Shown piece by piece: positions 33,790-41,015 of a DNA stretch of 41,015 nucleotides. The stretch lies in contig JADLEU010000016.1 in assembly GCA_020845955.1 (NCBI GenBank), positions 1 through 41,015 of the forward strand, given 5' to 3'. Each line of letters starts with the position of its first letter. Within the stretch, counting starts at the first letter, position 1. This DNA is from Anaerolineales bacterium. Its GTDB lineage: Bacteria > Chloroflexota > Anaerolineae > Anaerolineales > UBA6663. Under the pieces are notes generated by a model. The model did no database searches, had not been told where the DNA came from, and was given only the letters and a program-made list of their open reading frames with translations. Position numbers and translations under genes: made by a program.

Positions 33790-35460
33790 ATGGCGAAACG
33801 TGTCACCCTCACCAAGAAGGAAATGGCCAAGCGGGCCGCCGTCCGCAAGCGCGGCAACAGCGCCGCCAGGCCGTCTGCCTTCAAGCTCACCTACAGCACC
33901 ATGTTCAATCCGCCCGAGGCCATGCACACCAAGTACGATCAGGCGCTGGCGGGCATCAAGGCCAACCTGGGCCGCGACTACGGCATGCTCATCAACGGCC
34001 AGGAGGTCTTCACCGAGACCAAGTTCGACGACCGCTCGCCGATCAACACTCAGTGGCTGCTGGGCGCCTTCCAGAAGGGCGGGCCGGTCCACGCCGACCT
34101 GGCGCTGGCCGCCGCGCAGGCCGCCTGGCCCAAGTGGGCGGGGCTGAGGTGGCAGGAGCGCGTGCGCCTGCTGCGGCGCGCCGCTCGGCAGATCGAGAAG
34201 CGCGTCTACGAGATCGGCGCGGTGATGTCGCTGGAGGTGGGCAAGAACCGCATGGAGGGCCTAGGCGACGCCCAGGAGACTGCCGACCTGATCGCCTACG
34301 CCTGCGACCAGATGGAAGCCAACGGCGGCTATATCAAGGAAATGGGCCGCGACCCGCTGGCGGGCTATCACGTCACCAATACCTCGATCCTGCGCCCGTA
34401 CGGCGTGTGGGTCGTCATCAGCCCCTTCAATTTCCCGATGGCGCTGGCCGGTGGGCCTAGCGGCGCCGCGCTGGTGACTGGCAACACGGTGGTCTTCAAG
34501 CCGGCCTCTGACACGCCCCTGACGGGGCGGCTGCTGGCCGAATGCCTGCGCGACGCCGGGCTGCCCGACGGGGTTTTCAACTTCGTCACCGGCAGCGGGC
34601 GCGACATCGGCCAGCCGCTGATCGACGACCCGCGCGTGGCCGGCATCACCTTCACCGGCTCGTACGAAGTGGGCATGCACATCTACCGCGGCTTCGCCGC
34701 CGGCCGCTATCCGCGGCCGTGCATCGCCGAGATGGGCGGCAAGAACCCGGCCATCGTCTCGCGCAACGCCAACCTGGAAGACGCCGCCACCGGCATCGTG
34801 CGCTCGGCCTTCGGCCTGCAAGGGCAGAAGTGCTCGGCCAACTCGCGCATCCTCGTGGAGGCGCCGGTCAAGGACGCGCTCACCCAACTGCTGGTCGACA
34901 AGACCCGCGCCATCACCATCGGCGACCCGACCCGGCGCGAGAACTGGCTGGGGCCGGTGATCAACGCCGCCGCCTTCCGCCAGTTCAGCGAGTTCAGCGA
35001 GGAGCTGTCGCAGGCCGGCGAGATCCTGACCGGCGGACACCAGCTCACCGATGGCGAGCTCAGCCAGGGCTACTTCTGCGAGCCTACCCTGGTGGACGGC
35101 GTGCCGCACGGCCACCGCTTGTGGAAAAACGAGATGTTCCTGCCGATTTCGATGATTGCGGCCGTGGACTCGCTGGAGGAGGCGATGCGCAGGGCCAACG
35201 AGGTGGACTACGGCCTGACGGCCGGCTTCTACGGCTCGAAGAAAGAGACCGATTGGTTCTTCGAGAACATCCAGGCCGGCGTCACCTACGCCAACCGGCC
35301 GCAGGGCGCCACCACCGGGGCCTGGCCGGGCTTCCAGCCCTTCGGCGGCTGGAAGGGCTCCGGCTCGACCGGCAAGAACGGCGGCGGCCTGTATTACCTG
35401 CCGCTCTACCTGCACGAGCAGATCCGGACGAAGGTGGAGCGAGCCAAATTGCCCACGTGA
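33790..35460 (+). CDS. pruA: L-glutamate gamma-semialdehyde (1-pyrroline-5-carboxylate) dehydrogenase
   Basis: This 556-residue NAD-dependent aldehyde dehydrogenase oxidises glutamate semialdehyde to glutamate, the second step of proline degradation. The active site is complete: N214 in SPFNFP, K237 in VVFKPAS, the ITFTGSYEVG cofactor loop, E314 in AEMGGKNP and nucleophile C348 in GLQGQKCSANSR. The first 28 residues are rich in Lys and Arg and are not part of the usual family start (AFKLTYSTMFNPP follows). The RBS GGGAG lies 6 bases before ATG 33790, so this basic extension is probably translated. A proline dehydrogenase gene is not in the window. The next gene overlaps its stop. Confidence 0.92.
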   Translation: MAKRVTLTKKEMAKRAAVRKRGNSAARPSAFKLTYSTMFNPPEAMHTKYDQALAGIKANLGRDYGMLINGQEVFTETKFDDRSPINTQWLLGAFQKGGPVHADLALAAAQAAWPKWAGLRWQERVRLLRRAARQIEKRVYEIGAVMSLEVGKNRMEGLGDAQETADLIAYACDQMEANGGYIKEMGRDPLAGYHVTNTSILRPYGVWVVISPFNFPMALAGGPSGAALVTGNTVVFKPASDTPLTGRLLAECLRDAGLPDGVFNFVTGSGRDIGQPLIDDPRVAGITFTGSYEVGMHIYRGFAAGRYPRPCIAEMGGKNPAIVSRNANLEDAATGIVRSAFGLQGQKCSANSRILVEAPVKDALTQLLVDKTRAITIGDPTRRENWLGPVINAAAFRQFSEFSEELSQAGEILTGGHQLTDGELSQGYFCEPTLVDGVPHGHRLWKNEMFLPISMIAAVDSLEEAMRRANEVDYGLTAGFYGSKKETDWFFENIQAGVTYANRPQGATTGAWPGFQPFGGWKGSGSTGKNGGGLYYLPLYLHEQIRTKVERAKLPT

Positions 35461-35846
35461 CCCTCAAGAACCGCGTCGGCAACTTCCTCATCCTGTTCGG
35501 CCTGATCGCCCTGGTGGTGTTCGCGGCGACGGTCGTCGCTCCCCCGGAGGCCGTCGACCTGTGGGCGTTCGTGGCGGGCGCGGCGCTGCTGTTGGTGGGC
35601 ATCCGCTTCCGGCGCGCGAAGGGCGCACCGCTGGCCCCGGCGCCGCCCTCCGCTGCCGTCCCGCCGGCGCCGGTCGCCCCAGCGGCGGCTAGACCCAAGC
35701 GGCGCGGCCCGCTGGCCACGGTGCTGAGGGGCCCGGGCAAGGCGAAGACCGCGCCTCCGCCGCCGGCCGCCCAGGGCGGCAGGGGCCGCAAGGGCAAGGA
35801 CAAGGGCGGCGGCGCTCTCGCGGGCGGCCGTGGCAAGAAGAAGTAG
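35457..35846 (+). CDS. Small two-TM protein with Ala/Pro/Lys-rich tail
   Basis: This is a 129-residue protein. Two TM segments lie at about residues 9-27 and 35-50; the cytoplasmic tail (55-129) is Ala/Pro-rich and then Gly/Lys/Arg-rich, ending GGRGKKK. The GTG start at 35457 overlaps the dehydrogenase stop by 4 bp, which argues for coupled translation. I do not recognise a family. The very basic end could contact nucleic acid or acidic lipids; that is speculation. Codon use matches the neighbours. Confidence 0.65.
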   Translation: MTLKNRVGNFLILFGLIALVVFAATVVAPPEAVDLWAFVAGAALLLVGIRFRRAKGAPLAPAPPSAAVPPAPVAPAAARPKRRGPLATVLRGPGKAKTAPPPPAAQGGRGRKGKDKGGGALAGGRGKKK

Positions 35847-35879
35847 GCGCCCGCTTCGCCGTCTTCCTGCCGATGCGCG

Positions 35880-36416
35880 ATGGCCACATCGCCTGGCGGC
35901 ATAGCGATGAGTGCTATGAGCCGTGGTATGCGCCTCCTCCTGACCCCCCTCCTCATCCCGGTTTTCCTGGTCGGCTTCACCGTGGTCGACGAATTGGGCC
36001 ACACGCTGCTGGCGCGGGCGGCCGGCGACACGCAGGCGGTGTTCTACCTGTGGCGCGTCGACGAAAACGGCGCCTGCCTGGGCTGTACTATCACCGACCA
36101 CACGAAGCTGACGACGACTGAGAACCTGGTCGTCGTGCTGGGGGGCTTGTTGGCCACCCAGCCGGTGGCCGTGCTGCTGCTGCTGGCCGGCCAGCTCACT
36201 GGCGCCGGCCAGCAGCAGCTGAAGACCCTGATGGTCGTGATCTGCGCCGCCTGGCTGACCTTGTTCGCTGCCTTCTATTATTGGCGGGCCGTCCGGCTGC
36301 CGCGGGCGGCGCCCGGCCCGACGACGAAGGCCGCGAGCGGCGTCAAGGCCCACGACTCACGGGACTCGATGGACTCGGGGCCACGACCGCGTCCCTCACA
36401 CCCTTCGGACCCATAG
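35880..36416 (+). CDS. Membrane protein with M50-like motif in which the first His is Asp (DELGH)
   Basis: This protein of up to 178 residues has about four TM segments. The first (about 19-41) ends in VVDELGHTLLAR, the position and surroundings of the HExxH zinc motif in site-2-protease-like (M50) proteins, but with Asp37 instead of His. The second metal-site motif of M50 enzymes (NxxPxxxLDG) is not found. It is therefore likely non-proteolytic or a distant relative. The C-terminal 35 residues are polar and probably disordered. Several ATGs (35880, 35907, 35916, 35928) are in frame before the first TM; none has a strong RBS. It follows the small TM protein by 33 bp. Confidence 0.6.
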   Translation: MATSPGGIAMSAMSRGMRLLLTPLLIPVFLVGFTVVDELGHTLLARAAGDTQAVFYLWRVDENGACLGCTITDHTKLTTTENLVVVLGGLLATQPVAVLLLLAGQLTGAGQQQLKTLMVVICAAWLTLFAAFYYWRAVRLPRAAPGPTTKAASGVKAHDSRDSMDSGPRPRPSHPSDP

Positions 36417-36455
36417 ACGCTTTCAACTCCTGAGTCCCCAGCCTTCACTTGTAGT

Positions 36456-37220
36456 ATGTCGCCTGCCGCGCCGCTCCTTATCCGCCGCCTGGAAGAGCTG
36501 AGCCTGAACGCCTGGCCGGCACTGGCCACGGTGCACCTGGACGGCTGGCTGCTGCGCTTCGCCGATGGCTTCACCCGCCGTGCTAACAGCGTCAACCCGC
36601 TCTACCCGATCACGCGGCCTTTGGCGGCGAACCTCGCCGCGGCTGAGGCGCTGTATGCGCGGCGGGGGCTGCCGGTGGTCTTCAAGCTCACCGAGGCCGC
36701 CGAGCCGGCCGGCCTCGACGCGGCCCTGGCGGCGCGGGGCTACGCGGTGGAGGCGCGCACCAGCGTGCAGGTGCTCGACCTGCGCGGCCGGCTGCCGCCT
36801 GAAGGCGCGCGGCCGGATGGGCTAGCCGTTAGCGACCGCCTGACGCCGGCCTGGTCCGAGGCGGTCGCCGCCCTGCGCGGGCTTTCGGCCGCGAACGCCG
36901 CCACCCAGCACCAGATGCTCAGCCAACTCGTGCCCTCCGCCGCCTTCGCCACGCTGGCGGCAGAGAGCCAGATCGTGGCCGCTGGCCTGGCCGTGGCCGA
37001 GGACGGCTGCGCGGGGTTCTTCGACATCGTCACCCATCCCGATCACCGCGGCCGGGGCCACGCCCAGCGGCTGATGGCCGCGCTGCTGACCTGGGGCCGC
37101 GCGCGGGGCGCCCACACCGCCTATCTGCAGGTGATGCTCACAAACCAGCCTGCCCTGCGCCTGTACGCGCGGCTGGGGTTCGCGCAGGCGTACCAGTATT
37201 GGTATCGGGTGAAAGCATAG
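36456..37220 (+). CDS. GNAT-family N-acetyltransferase
   Basis: This is a 254-residue acetyltransferase. The C-terminal half carries the GNAT fold, with FFDIVTHPDHRGRGHAQRLM as motif A (acetyl-CoA pyrophosphate-binding loop) and YLQVMLTNQPALRLYARLGF as motif B. The N-terminal half (about 1-125) is a second, degenerate GNAT-like domain, a common two-domain layout. The substrate is unknown. The ATG at 36456 starts right before the first conserved strand. The hydrolase gene begins 5 bp after its stop, so the two are likely co-transcribed. Confidence 0.87.
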   Translation: MSPAAPLLIRRLEELSLNAWPALATVHLDGWLLRFADGFTRRANSVNPLYPITRPLAANLAAAEALYARRGLPVVFKLTEAAEPAGLDAALAARGYAVEARTSVQVLDLRGRLPPEGARPDGLAVSDRLTPAWSEAVAALRGLSAANAATQHQMLSQLVPSAAFATLAAESQIVAAGLAVAEDGCAGFFDIVTHPDHRGRGHAQRLMAALLTWGRARGAHTAYLQVMLTNQPALRLYARLGFAQAYQYWYRVKA

Positions 37221-37225
37221 GTCCC

Positions 37226-38011
37226 ATGGCCCTGCACTTAACCGAGTCCGGTCCTGCCTCCGCGCCCACGCTAGTCTTCCTCCACGGCGGCGGGGTGGGG
37301 GGCTGGATGTGGCGCGAGCAGGTCGAAACCTTCCAGGGCCACTATCACTGCCTGGTGCCCGACCTGCCCGAGCACGGCCAGAGCCAGGCGGCCGGCCGGT
37401 TCACGATCTCGTCGGCCGCGGCGCAATTGGCTGAGCTGATCCACCGGCGCGCGCACGGCGGCCCCGCGCACCTGGCCGGCCTGTCGCTGGGGGCGCAGGT
37501 GGGCGTGGCGCTGTTGGCCGTGGCCGGCCAGTTGGTGGACCGCTCGCTGTTCAGCGGCGCGCTGGCGCGCGCTATGCCCGGCGCGGGGCTGATCCTGCCG
37601 GCGCTGTGGCTGTACGCGCCGTTCAAGAACCTGACCCCCCTGATCCGCGCCAACCAGAAGAGCCTGGGTGTGCCCGACGAGTACTCGGCCGAGTTCGCGG
37701 CCGACACCCGGCGCACGTCCACCGCCGCGCTTGGCCGCATCCTGGCCGCCAACCAGGGCTTCCGCGTGCCGCCCGGCCTCTCGCGGCTGACCACGCCGGT
37801 GCTATTCATGGTGGGCAGCAGGGAGCCGCGCATCATGCAGCGCTCGGCGCGCGAGCTGTCGGCGTCGATGTTGGGGGGCAGCGCGCTAATGGCGCCGGGG
37901 CAGGGCCACAACTGGCCGTTGACGGCCCCCGACCTGTTCAACCGCACGCTGCGCGCCTGGCTTGCGGACGCGCCGCTGCCGGAGGTGCTGGTGCCAGTGC
38001 CGAGGTGGTAG
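37226..38011 (+). CDS. Alpha/beta hydrolase
   Basis: This is a 261-residue hydrolase. It shows VFLHGGGVGGWMW at the oxyanion region, PDLPEHGQS, the nucleophile elbow GLSLGA, an acidic residue in the MVGSREPRIM segment where an Asp is usual (here Glu), and a His in GQGHNWPL. The substrate is unknown; esterases and C-C hydrolases share this pattern. I chose ATG 37226 rather than an upstream in-frame start at 37199 that overlaps the GNAT gene. The last eight residues (PEVLVPVPRW) extend beyond the usual fold. Confidence 0.88.
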   Translation: MALHLTESGPASAPTLVFLHGGGVGGWMWREQVETFQGHYHCLVPDLPEHGQSQAAGRFTISSAAAQLAELIHRRAHGGPAHLAGLSLGAQVGVALLAVAGQLVDRSLFSGALARAMPGAGLILPALWLYAPFKNLTPLIRANQKSLGVPDEYSAEFAADTRRTSTAALGRILAANQGFRVPPGLSRLTTPVLFMVGSREPRIMQRSARELSASMLGGSALMAPGQGHNWPLTAPDLFNRTLRAWLADAPLPEVLVPVPRW

Positions 38012-38235
38012 GGCTGCGCATTGTGCCGCCGCCCGGGGCGGAACTCCCAGGCCGTGGCGCGTACGGCGCGAAGCCCGCTGCGCCGGGCTGCTGAGGGCCT
38101 TTGAAGGCGCGCTACGAGCGCAGCACTAGGCTTTGACCTTGGGCGACCAGTTGTCTGGTGATTTGACAACCAGCACAATGCACTGATGCGAACAGTGTCG
38201 CGGGGAGACGTGGGGAGCGCAGTAGCCTTAGCCCA
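38012..38235. other. Intergenic region with nested inverted repeats
   Basis: No gene is supported in these 224 bp between convergent genes. ACCAG-TTGT-CTGGT (38146-38159) is a perfect small hairpin, and GTTGTC (38150-38155) also pairs with GACAAC (38165-38170), so two alternative stems compete. A TTGACA (38164-38169) has no matching -10. The role is unknown. Confidence 0.35.
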
Positions 38236-38589
38236 CTACCTGAGCGGGAGGTAAAGGATTTGACCCTCCCATTCACCATCAAGACTCAATTCGGCCAGCA
38301 AGAGGATTTCTTCAATGGCCTGGCTAAGCGGAACCAGGCGGCTGACTTCGATCACCCCTGGCAGGCGCTGGCCAGCCGCGACGCGGGCGTAGGCATGGCG
38401 CGTCAGGGTGGTTACGTCGTGGGTCAGGAGTAGCCGATTCTCGGCGGCGGCCCATTCCAGCACGACCGGATCGGCGGCACCGGTTAGGCCCGCGTCCTGG
38501 ATCCGAACGATGTCCAGATCTGGGCGGCGGCGAAGCAGACCGCGGACGATGTCGTTGTTGAAGTTCTCATCGGCCGCGAGCCGCAGCAT
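38236..38589 (-). CDS. DUF5615 PIN-like toxin of a toxin-antitoxin pair
   Basis: This 117-residue PIN-like protein shows the DUF5615 pattern: LAADENFNNDIV at the start with conserved acidic residues, IVRIQDAGLTGAAD, and LLLTHDVTTLTRHAY with an Asp of the likely nuclease site. The family is predicted to be an RNase toxin. It starts 3 bp after the stop of the upstream DUF433 gene, the standard order for this pair, and it ends next to a non-coding gap. Toxicity of this copy is inferred, not shown. Confidence 0.87.
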   Translation of the reverse strand: MLRLAADENFNNDIVRGLLRRRPDLDIVRIQDAGLTGAADPVVLEWAAAENRLLLTHDVTTLTRHAYARVAAGQRLPGVIEVSRLVPLSQAIEEILLLAELSLDGEWEGQILYLPLR

Positions 38590-38592
38590 GGC

Positions 38593-38928
38593 TCACGCCG
38601 TGCCGGCGCTGCGCCGGCGCAGCAGCCGTTCGCGTATGCCGGCCGGGTCGTGCCGAGCCTCGTTGCGCTGGCGGGTCTCAACGGCCTGTTGGCGGCGGGC
38701 GTGAAGATAGGCCTCGACGTCGGCGCGGCGACGCAAGTAATAGCCAATCACCGAGTAGATATCGGCTAGGGGCACCGACGGATACTGCTGAGCGATTTCT
38801 TCGGCGGTCGCGCCTTCGGAAAAGGCCTGTACAATAGTGTCGAGCGTGACGCGGGTATGGCTGACACGCACGACGCCGTCGTCATCGGTTTCCAAAGGCA
38901 GAGTTTCGGTTGTGGTCGGCAGCATCAT
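38593..38928 (-). CDS. DUF433 antitoxin
   Basis: This is a 111-residue protein with the DUF433 helix-turn-helix core: VRVSHTRVTLDTIVQAFSEG, TAEEIAQQYP and LADIYSVIGYYL. DUF433 proteins are the usual partners of DUF5615 toxins and are thought to neutralise them and repress their operon. The start is ATG 38928 (or the second ATG at 38925), with GAGG about 9 bases upstream. The C-terminal 30 residues are Arg-rich. A -10-like box lies upstream on the same strand. Confidence 0.88.
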   Translation of the reverse strand: MMLPTTTETLPLETDDDGVVRVSHTRVTLDTIVQAFSEGATAEEIAQQYPSVPLADIYSVIGYYLRRRADVEAYLHARRQQAVETRQRNEARHDPAGIRERLLRRRSAGTA

Positions 38929-39123
38929 CCCGGCCTCTCTCCCACGCCGACATTCTAGCGTGTTTTGAGCCGGCCAGCCATCCCGTCTCGCTGGCTCCGT
39001 TATCCCGACGGCCGGGGTGTCGCGCAGCGCCCTCGCGAAGCAACCTTGCACGGCACCCTCGCACAGCACCCCGAGTGCAGCGAAGGGGCGAGCGCAGTGA
39101 AGGGGCGGAATGAGGCGGGCACG
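38929..39123. promoter_or_regulatory. Divergent promoter region of the toxin-antitoxin pair and trmO, with direct repeats
   Basis: On the minus strand 38957-38952 reads TAGAAT, a good -10 for the DUF433 gene, with a weak -35. Toward trmO, GCAGCGAAGGGGCG (39077-39090) and GCAGTGAAGGGGCG (39094-39107) are 14-bp direct repeats with one mismatch and a 17-bp period. They may be a regulator site or part of a dispersed repeat. Confidence 0.4.
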
Positions 39124-39534
39124 ATGAGACAACACTTGCTCCGGCCCATCGGCATCATCCGCTCGCAGCTCAAGCGCACCCAGGACGCGCCCCTGTTCTA
39201 CACCGAGGGCGCTCCCAACGCGCGGCTCGAGGTACTCCCGGCCTACCAGGCGGGGCTGCTCCGCCTGCAGGCCGGCGACGAGCTGATCGTCATCACCTGG
39301 CTGCACCGGGCGGCCCGCGACGTCCTGCAGGTGCGGCCGCAGGGCAACCCGGCCAATCCCCTGACCGGGGTCTTCCTCACCCGTTCGCCCGACCGCCCCA
39401 ACCCCCTGGGCCTGCACCGGGTGCGCGTCCTGGAGATCGACGGCGGCAGCCTGCTGGTCGGCCCGATCGAAGCTATCGACGACACGCCGGTGGTCGACAT
39501 CAAATCGGTGGTGCTCGAGGCCGACGACTTCTAG
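39124..39534 (+). CDS. trmO: tRNA (m6t6A37) methyltransferase TrmO-like
   Basis: This 136-residue protein is of the TrmO/TsaA (UPF0066) beta-barrel family, which uses SAM to N6-methylate t6A37 in tRNA-Thr. The hallmark TRSPDRPNPLGLHRV (about 86-100) is present, as are the start LRPIGIIRS and the final DDTPVVDIKS. It is the short form that lacks the C-terminal domain of E. coli TrmO. Some short members act on other substrates, so the exact reaction is inferred. ATG 39124 has GAGGCGGG a few bases upstream. It is divergent from the toxin-antitoxin pair. Confidence 0.83.
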   Translation: MRQHLLRPIGIIRSQLKRTQDAPLFYTEGAPNARLEVLPAYQAGLLRLQAGDELIVITWLHRAARDVLQVRPQGNPANPLTGVFLTRSPDRPNPLGLHRVRVLEIDGGSLLVGPIEAIDDTPVVDIKSVVLEADDF

Positions 39535-39699
39535 CGGCCAGGCAGGGCTGCCGGCCGGAGCCTTCCCGGCGGCCGCGGCCGGCGTCTCGGCGCCGAGGCT
39601 GGAGCGCCGCCTGCCAGCGGCCACGCGGCTGACGCCTCGTCCACGCACCGCGGCCACCCAGGTCGAGCGCGACGCCCGGCGTAAACCGGCGTGAGGGGA

Positions 39700-40158
39700 T
39701 CAGACCACAAATGTCAGCACGCCTACGCCGATCAGGGCCAGCGCTCAGATCCGGTCCAGGTTGAACCACGTGCGGCGCAAGAGCAACACGCCCAGCTTCT
39801 CGCAGGCCACCACCGCGATGAGCGCCATCAACAGGAACATCACGCCGGTGTGCAGCGCTACCGCCTCCAGGTCGGCCAGCGGCAGGTTCAGGCCCGCGCT
39901 CGCAGTGGCCGACATGACGTGCGCGGCGTGCGTGGTGGCGTCGTGGCCGGCGTGTTCGGCGGCCGCCAGGGCCGGCCGCGCCGGCCCAAGCTTGATTAGG
40001 ATGGGCGCCAGCATCAGCCCCGCACCGTGCGCGGTGGCCATCAGGAACGACCAGGCCGCCAGGTCGCGAAAGTTGACGCGCATCCCGATCCAGCGCGGGT
40101 GCGCCGCGCGCACCAGCTTGTACAGGCCAAGGCCCTCCAGCGCCGCCGTGCATGCCAT
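39700..40158 (-). pseudogene. Multi-TM membrane protein, 5'-truncated and with an in-frame TGA at a Trp position
   Basis: From 40158 the frame reads a soluble start, then HPRWIGMRVNFRDL, a TM segment with FLMATAHGAGLML, a His-rich loop, another TM, and LLRRTWFNLDRI. It then meets TGA at 39747-39745 and continues in frame with ALALIGVGVLTFVV to a TGA at 39702-39700. From memory, relatives have Trp at the stop position (NLDxIWA), so TGG to TGA fits. Upstream of the HPRW segment relatives have more TM helices; here the sequence is non-coding up to the oxidoreductase gene. Both ends therefore look damaged. The family is an uncharacterised membrane protein. Confidence 0.6.
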
Positions 40159-40370
40159 TGAGCATCTGTTGGCGGGCGCCTGCCAGCTTGCTGGCGCCCT
40201 GACCTCCCGCCCAGGCCTTCGGCGCGGATTTTGTGTTCGAACTGCCGCACACGACGCGCACCTGAAACGAAAACAGGCAGACAGAGCCCATTGGCGCTCC
40301 ATCGGCCTGCTTCGCGCGAACACACCAGTTTCCGCGTGCTCCGCGGGGGACGACTTTCTGCCGGCCTCGT
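40159..40370. other. Intergenic or decayed coding sequence with a hairpin
   Basis: About 210 bp with no supported gene. GGGCGCC and GGCGCCC (about 40175-40200) form a stem with a loop of about 12 bases, downstream of the luciferase-like gene on the minus strand. This stretch takes the place of the missing N-terminal helices of the adjacent membrane protein. Confidence 0.3.
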
Positions 40371-41015
40371 TTACAGCTTGGGCGGTCCCTGCCGAGCTCG
40401 CGCCATCACCTGCTCGTGACTGTAGTCGCCCCACATGGCCTCGTTCCACCAGGTGGCGCCGGCCTCGGCCAGCGGCCGCACCTGCTCGCCCGCCCGCGCC
40501 GGGTCGCCGGGCGTCGTGCCCTCGGCGATCAAGTCGATCGGCGGCTGGCCCGGCCGGCGCTCGTCCAGGTAGGCCCGCATCGCGCGCGCCACCTCCGGCG
40601 TCACCTCGCCCTCCTTGACGTTGGGCAGGTAGCCGTCGTAGCGCAGCACGCGCTGCATTGAGCGCTCGCTGCCCCACAGCCCCACCACCCAGATGGGGAT
40701 GCGCGGCTGCTGCCCCGGCGCGGGCGGTCCCGGGAAGGTGAGGGGGGTCAGGTGGTAGTGCCGGCCGTGATGCTCAAACGGCTGCCCGCGCCACAGCCCG
40801 GTGAGGATGTCGAGCGACTCGTCGAGCAGCTCGGCCCGCGTCTTGCGGTCGACCACCTCGCCGACGTTGGCAAAGCCCGTGTCGGGCGCGCCCAGTCCCA
40901 CCGACAGGATCAGCCGCCCGTTGGAGAGGGCGTCGACCGTGGCCGTCTCGGACGCCAGCTTCCACGGCCGCCGGCGTGAGGGCGGCGTGAGCATGGTCCC
41001 CAGCTTGATGCGTTG
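40371..41015 (-). CDS. LLM-class (luciferase-like) flavin-dependent oxidoreductase, cut by window end
   Basis: The frame is open to the last base, so the N-terminus is missing and 214 residues are seen. It begins in the TIM-barrel strand RIKLGTMLTP, followed by RRRPWKLASE, LSNGRLILSVGLG and the ELLDESLDILTGLWRG segment, all typical of F420- or FMN-dependent LLM monooxygenases. IPIWVVG and the C-terminal GATWWNEAMWG region follow. Family and fold are clear; cofactor (F420 or FMN) and substrate are not. It reads away from the window end toward the damaged membrane gene. Confidence 0.9.
   Translation of the reverse strand, partial: QRIKLGTMLTPPSRRRPWKLASETATVDALSNGRLILSVGLGAPDTGFANVGEVVDRKTRAELLDESLDILTGLWRGQPFEHHGRHYHLTPLTFPGPPAPGQQPRIPIWVVGLWGSERSMQRVLRYDGYLPNVKEGEVTPEVARAMRAYLDERRPGQPPIDLIAEGTTPGDPARAGEQVRPLAEAGATWWNEAMWGDYSHEQVMARARQGPPKL

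Overview
The window reads as genomic DNA of a free-living bacterium, most likely Chloroflexota of the Anaerolineae/Promineofilum type. The pointers are a form I-like RuBisCO large subunit with no small-subunit gene, secreted proteins with long Thr/Pro linkers and short C-termini of the IFLP/LYLP type, an XRE-STAND-TPR regulator, and very GC-rich, tightly packed genes. No rRNA, tRNA, CRISPR array or insertion sequence was seen.

Region 1 (1-8.0 kb) is a carbon-fixation block. A NarL-type two-component pair (the kinase is cut by the window edge) is followed on the same strand by class II fructose-bisphosphate aldolase, GlpX-type fructose/sedoheptulose bisphosphatase, RuBisCO large subunit, phosphoribulokinase and transketolase. 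Together these supply CO2 fixation, substrate regeneration and part of the sugar shuffling of the Calvin-Benson-Bassham cycle. rbcS, carboxysome genes and cbbR are absent. A perfect inverted repeat sits between glpX and cbbL. This block looks less GC-rich than the rest.

Region 2 (8.2-13.9 kb) has a membrane sensor kinase with a four-cysteine PAS domain, then a two-gene ABC importer (fused double permease plus ATPase with a C-terminal regulatory domain) without a binding protein. Region 3 (13.9-21.3 kb) carries a helicase-associated-domain protein, a lipid kinase, a HemL-like aminotransferase, a LysM protein, an alpha/beta hydrolase broken by an in-frame TAA, and a sugar isomerase-like TIM barrel.

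Region 4 (21.8-29.3 kb) has a divergent XRE-STAND-TPR regulator with a palindromic operator candidate in its leader, facing three secreted proteins. The last of these is a 1092-residue multidomain protein with a degenerate metalloprotease motif. Region 5 (29.4-41.0 kb) contains a KimA-like potassium importer, hydrolases, a proline-catabolism dehydrogenase, small membrane proteins, a GNAT enzyme, a DUF433/DUF5615 toxin-antitoxin pair, TrmO and a luciferase-like oxidoreductase cut by the window edge.

A striking secondary theme is gene decay or sequence error. Three genes are interrupted by single in-frame stops, each explainable by one transition. One small zinc-ribbon gene looks frameshifted, a DUF429 gene is a fragment, and three enzyme-like proteins lack a key catalytic residue.
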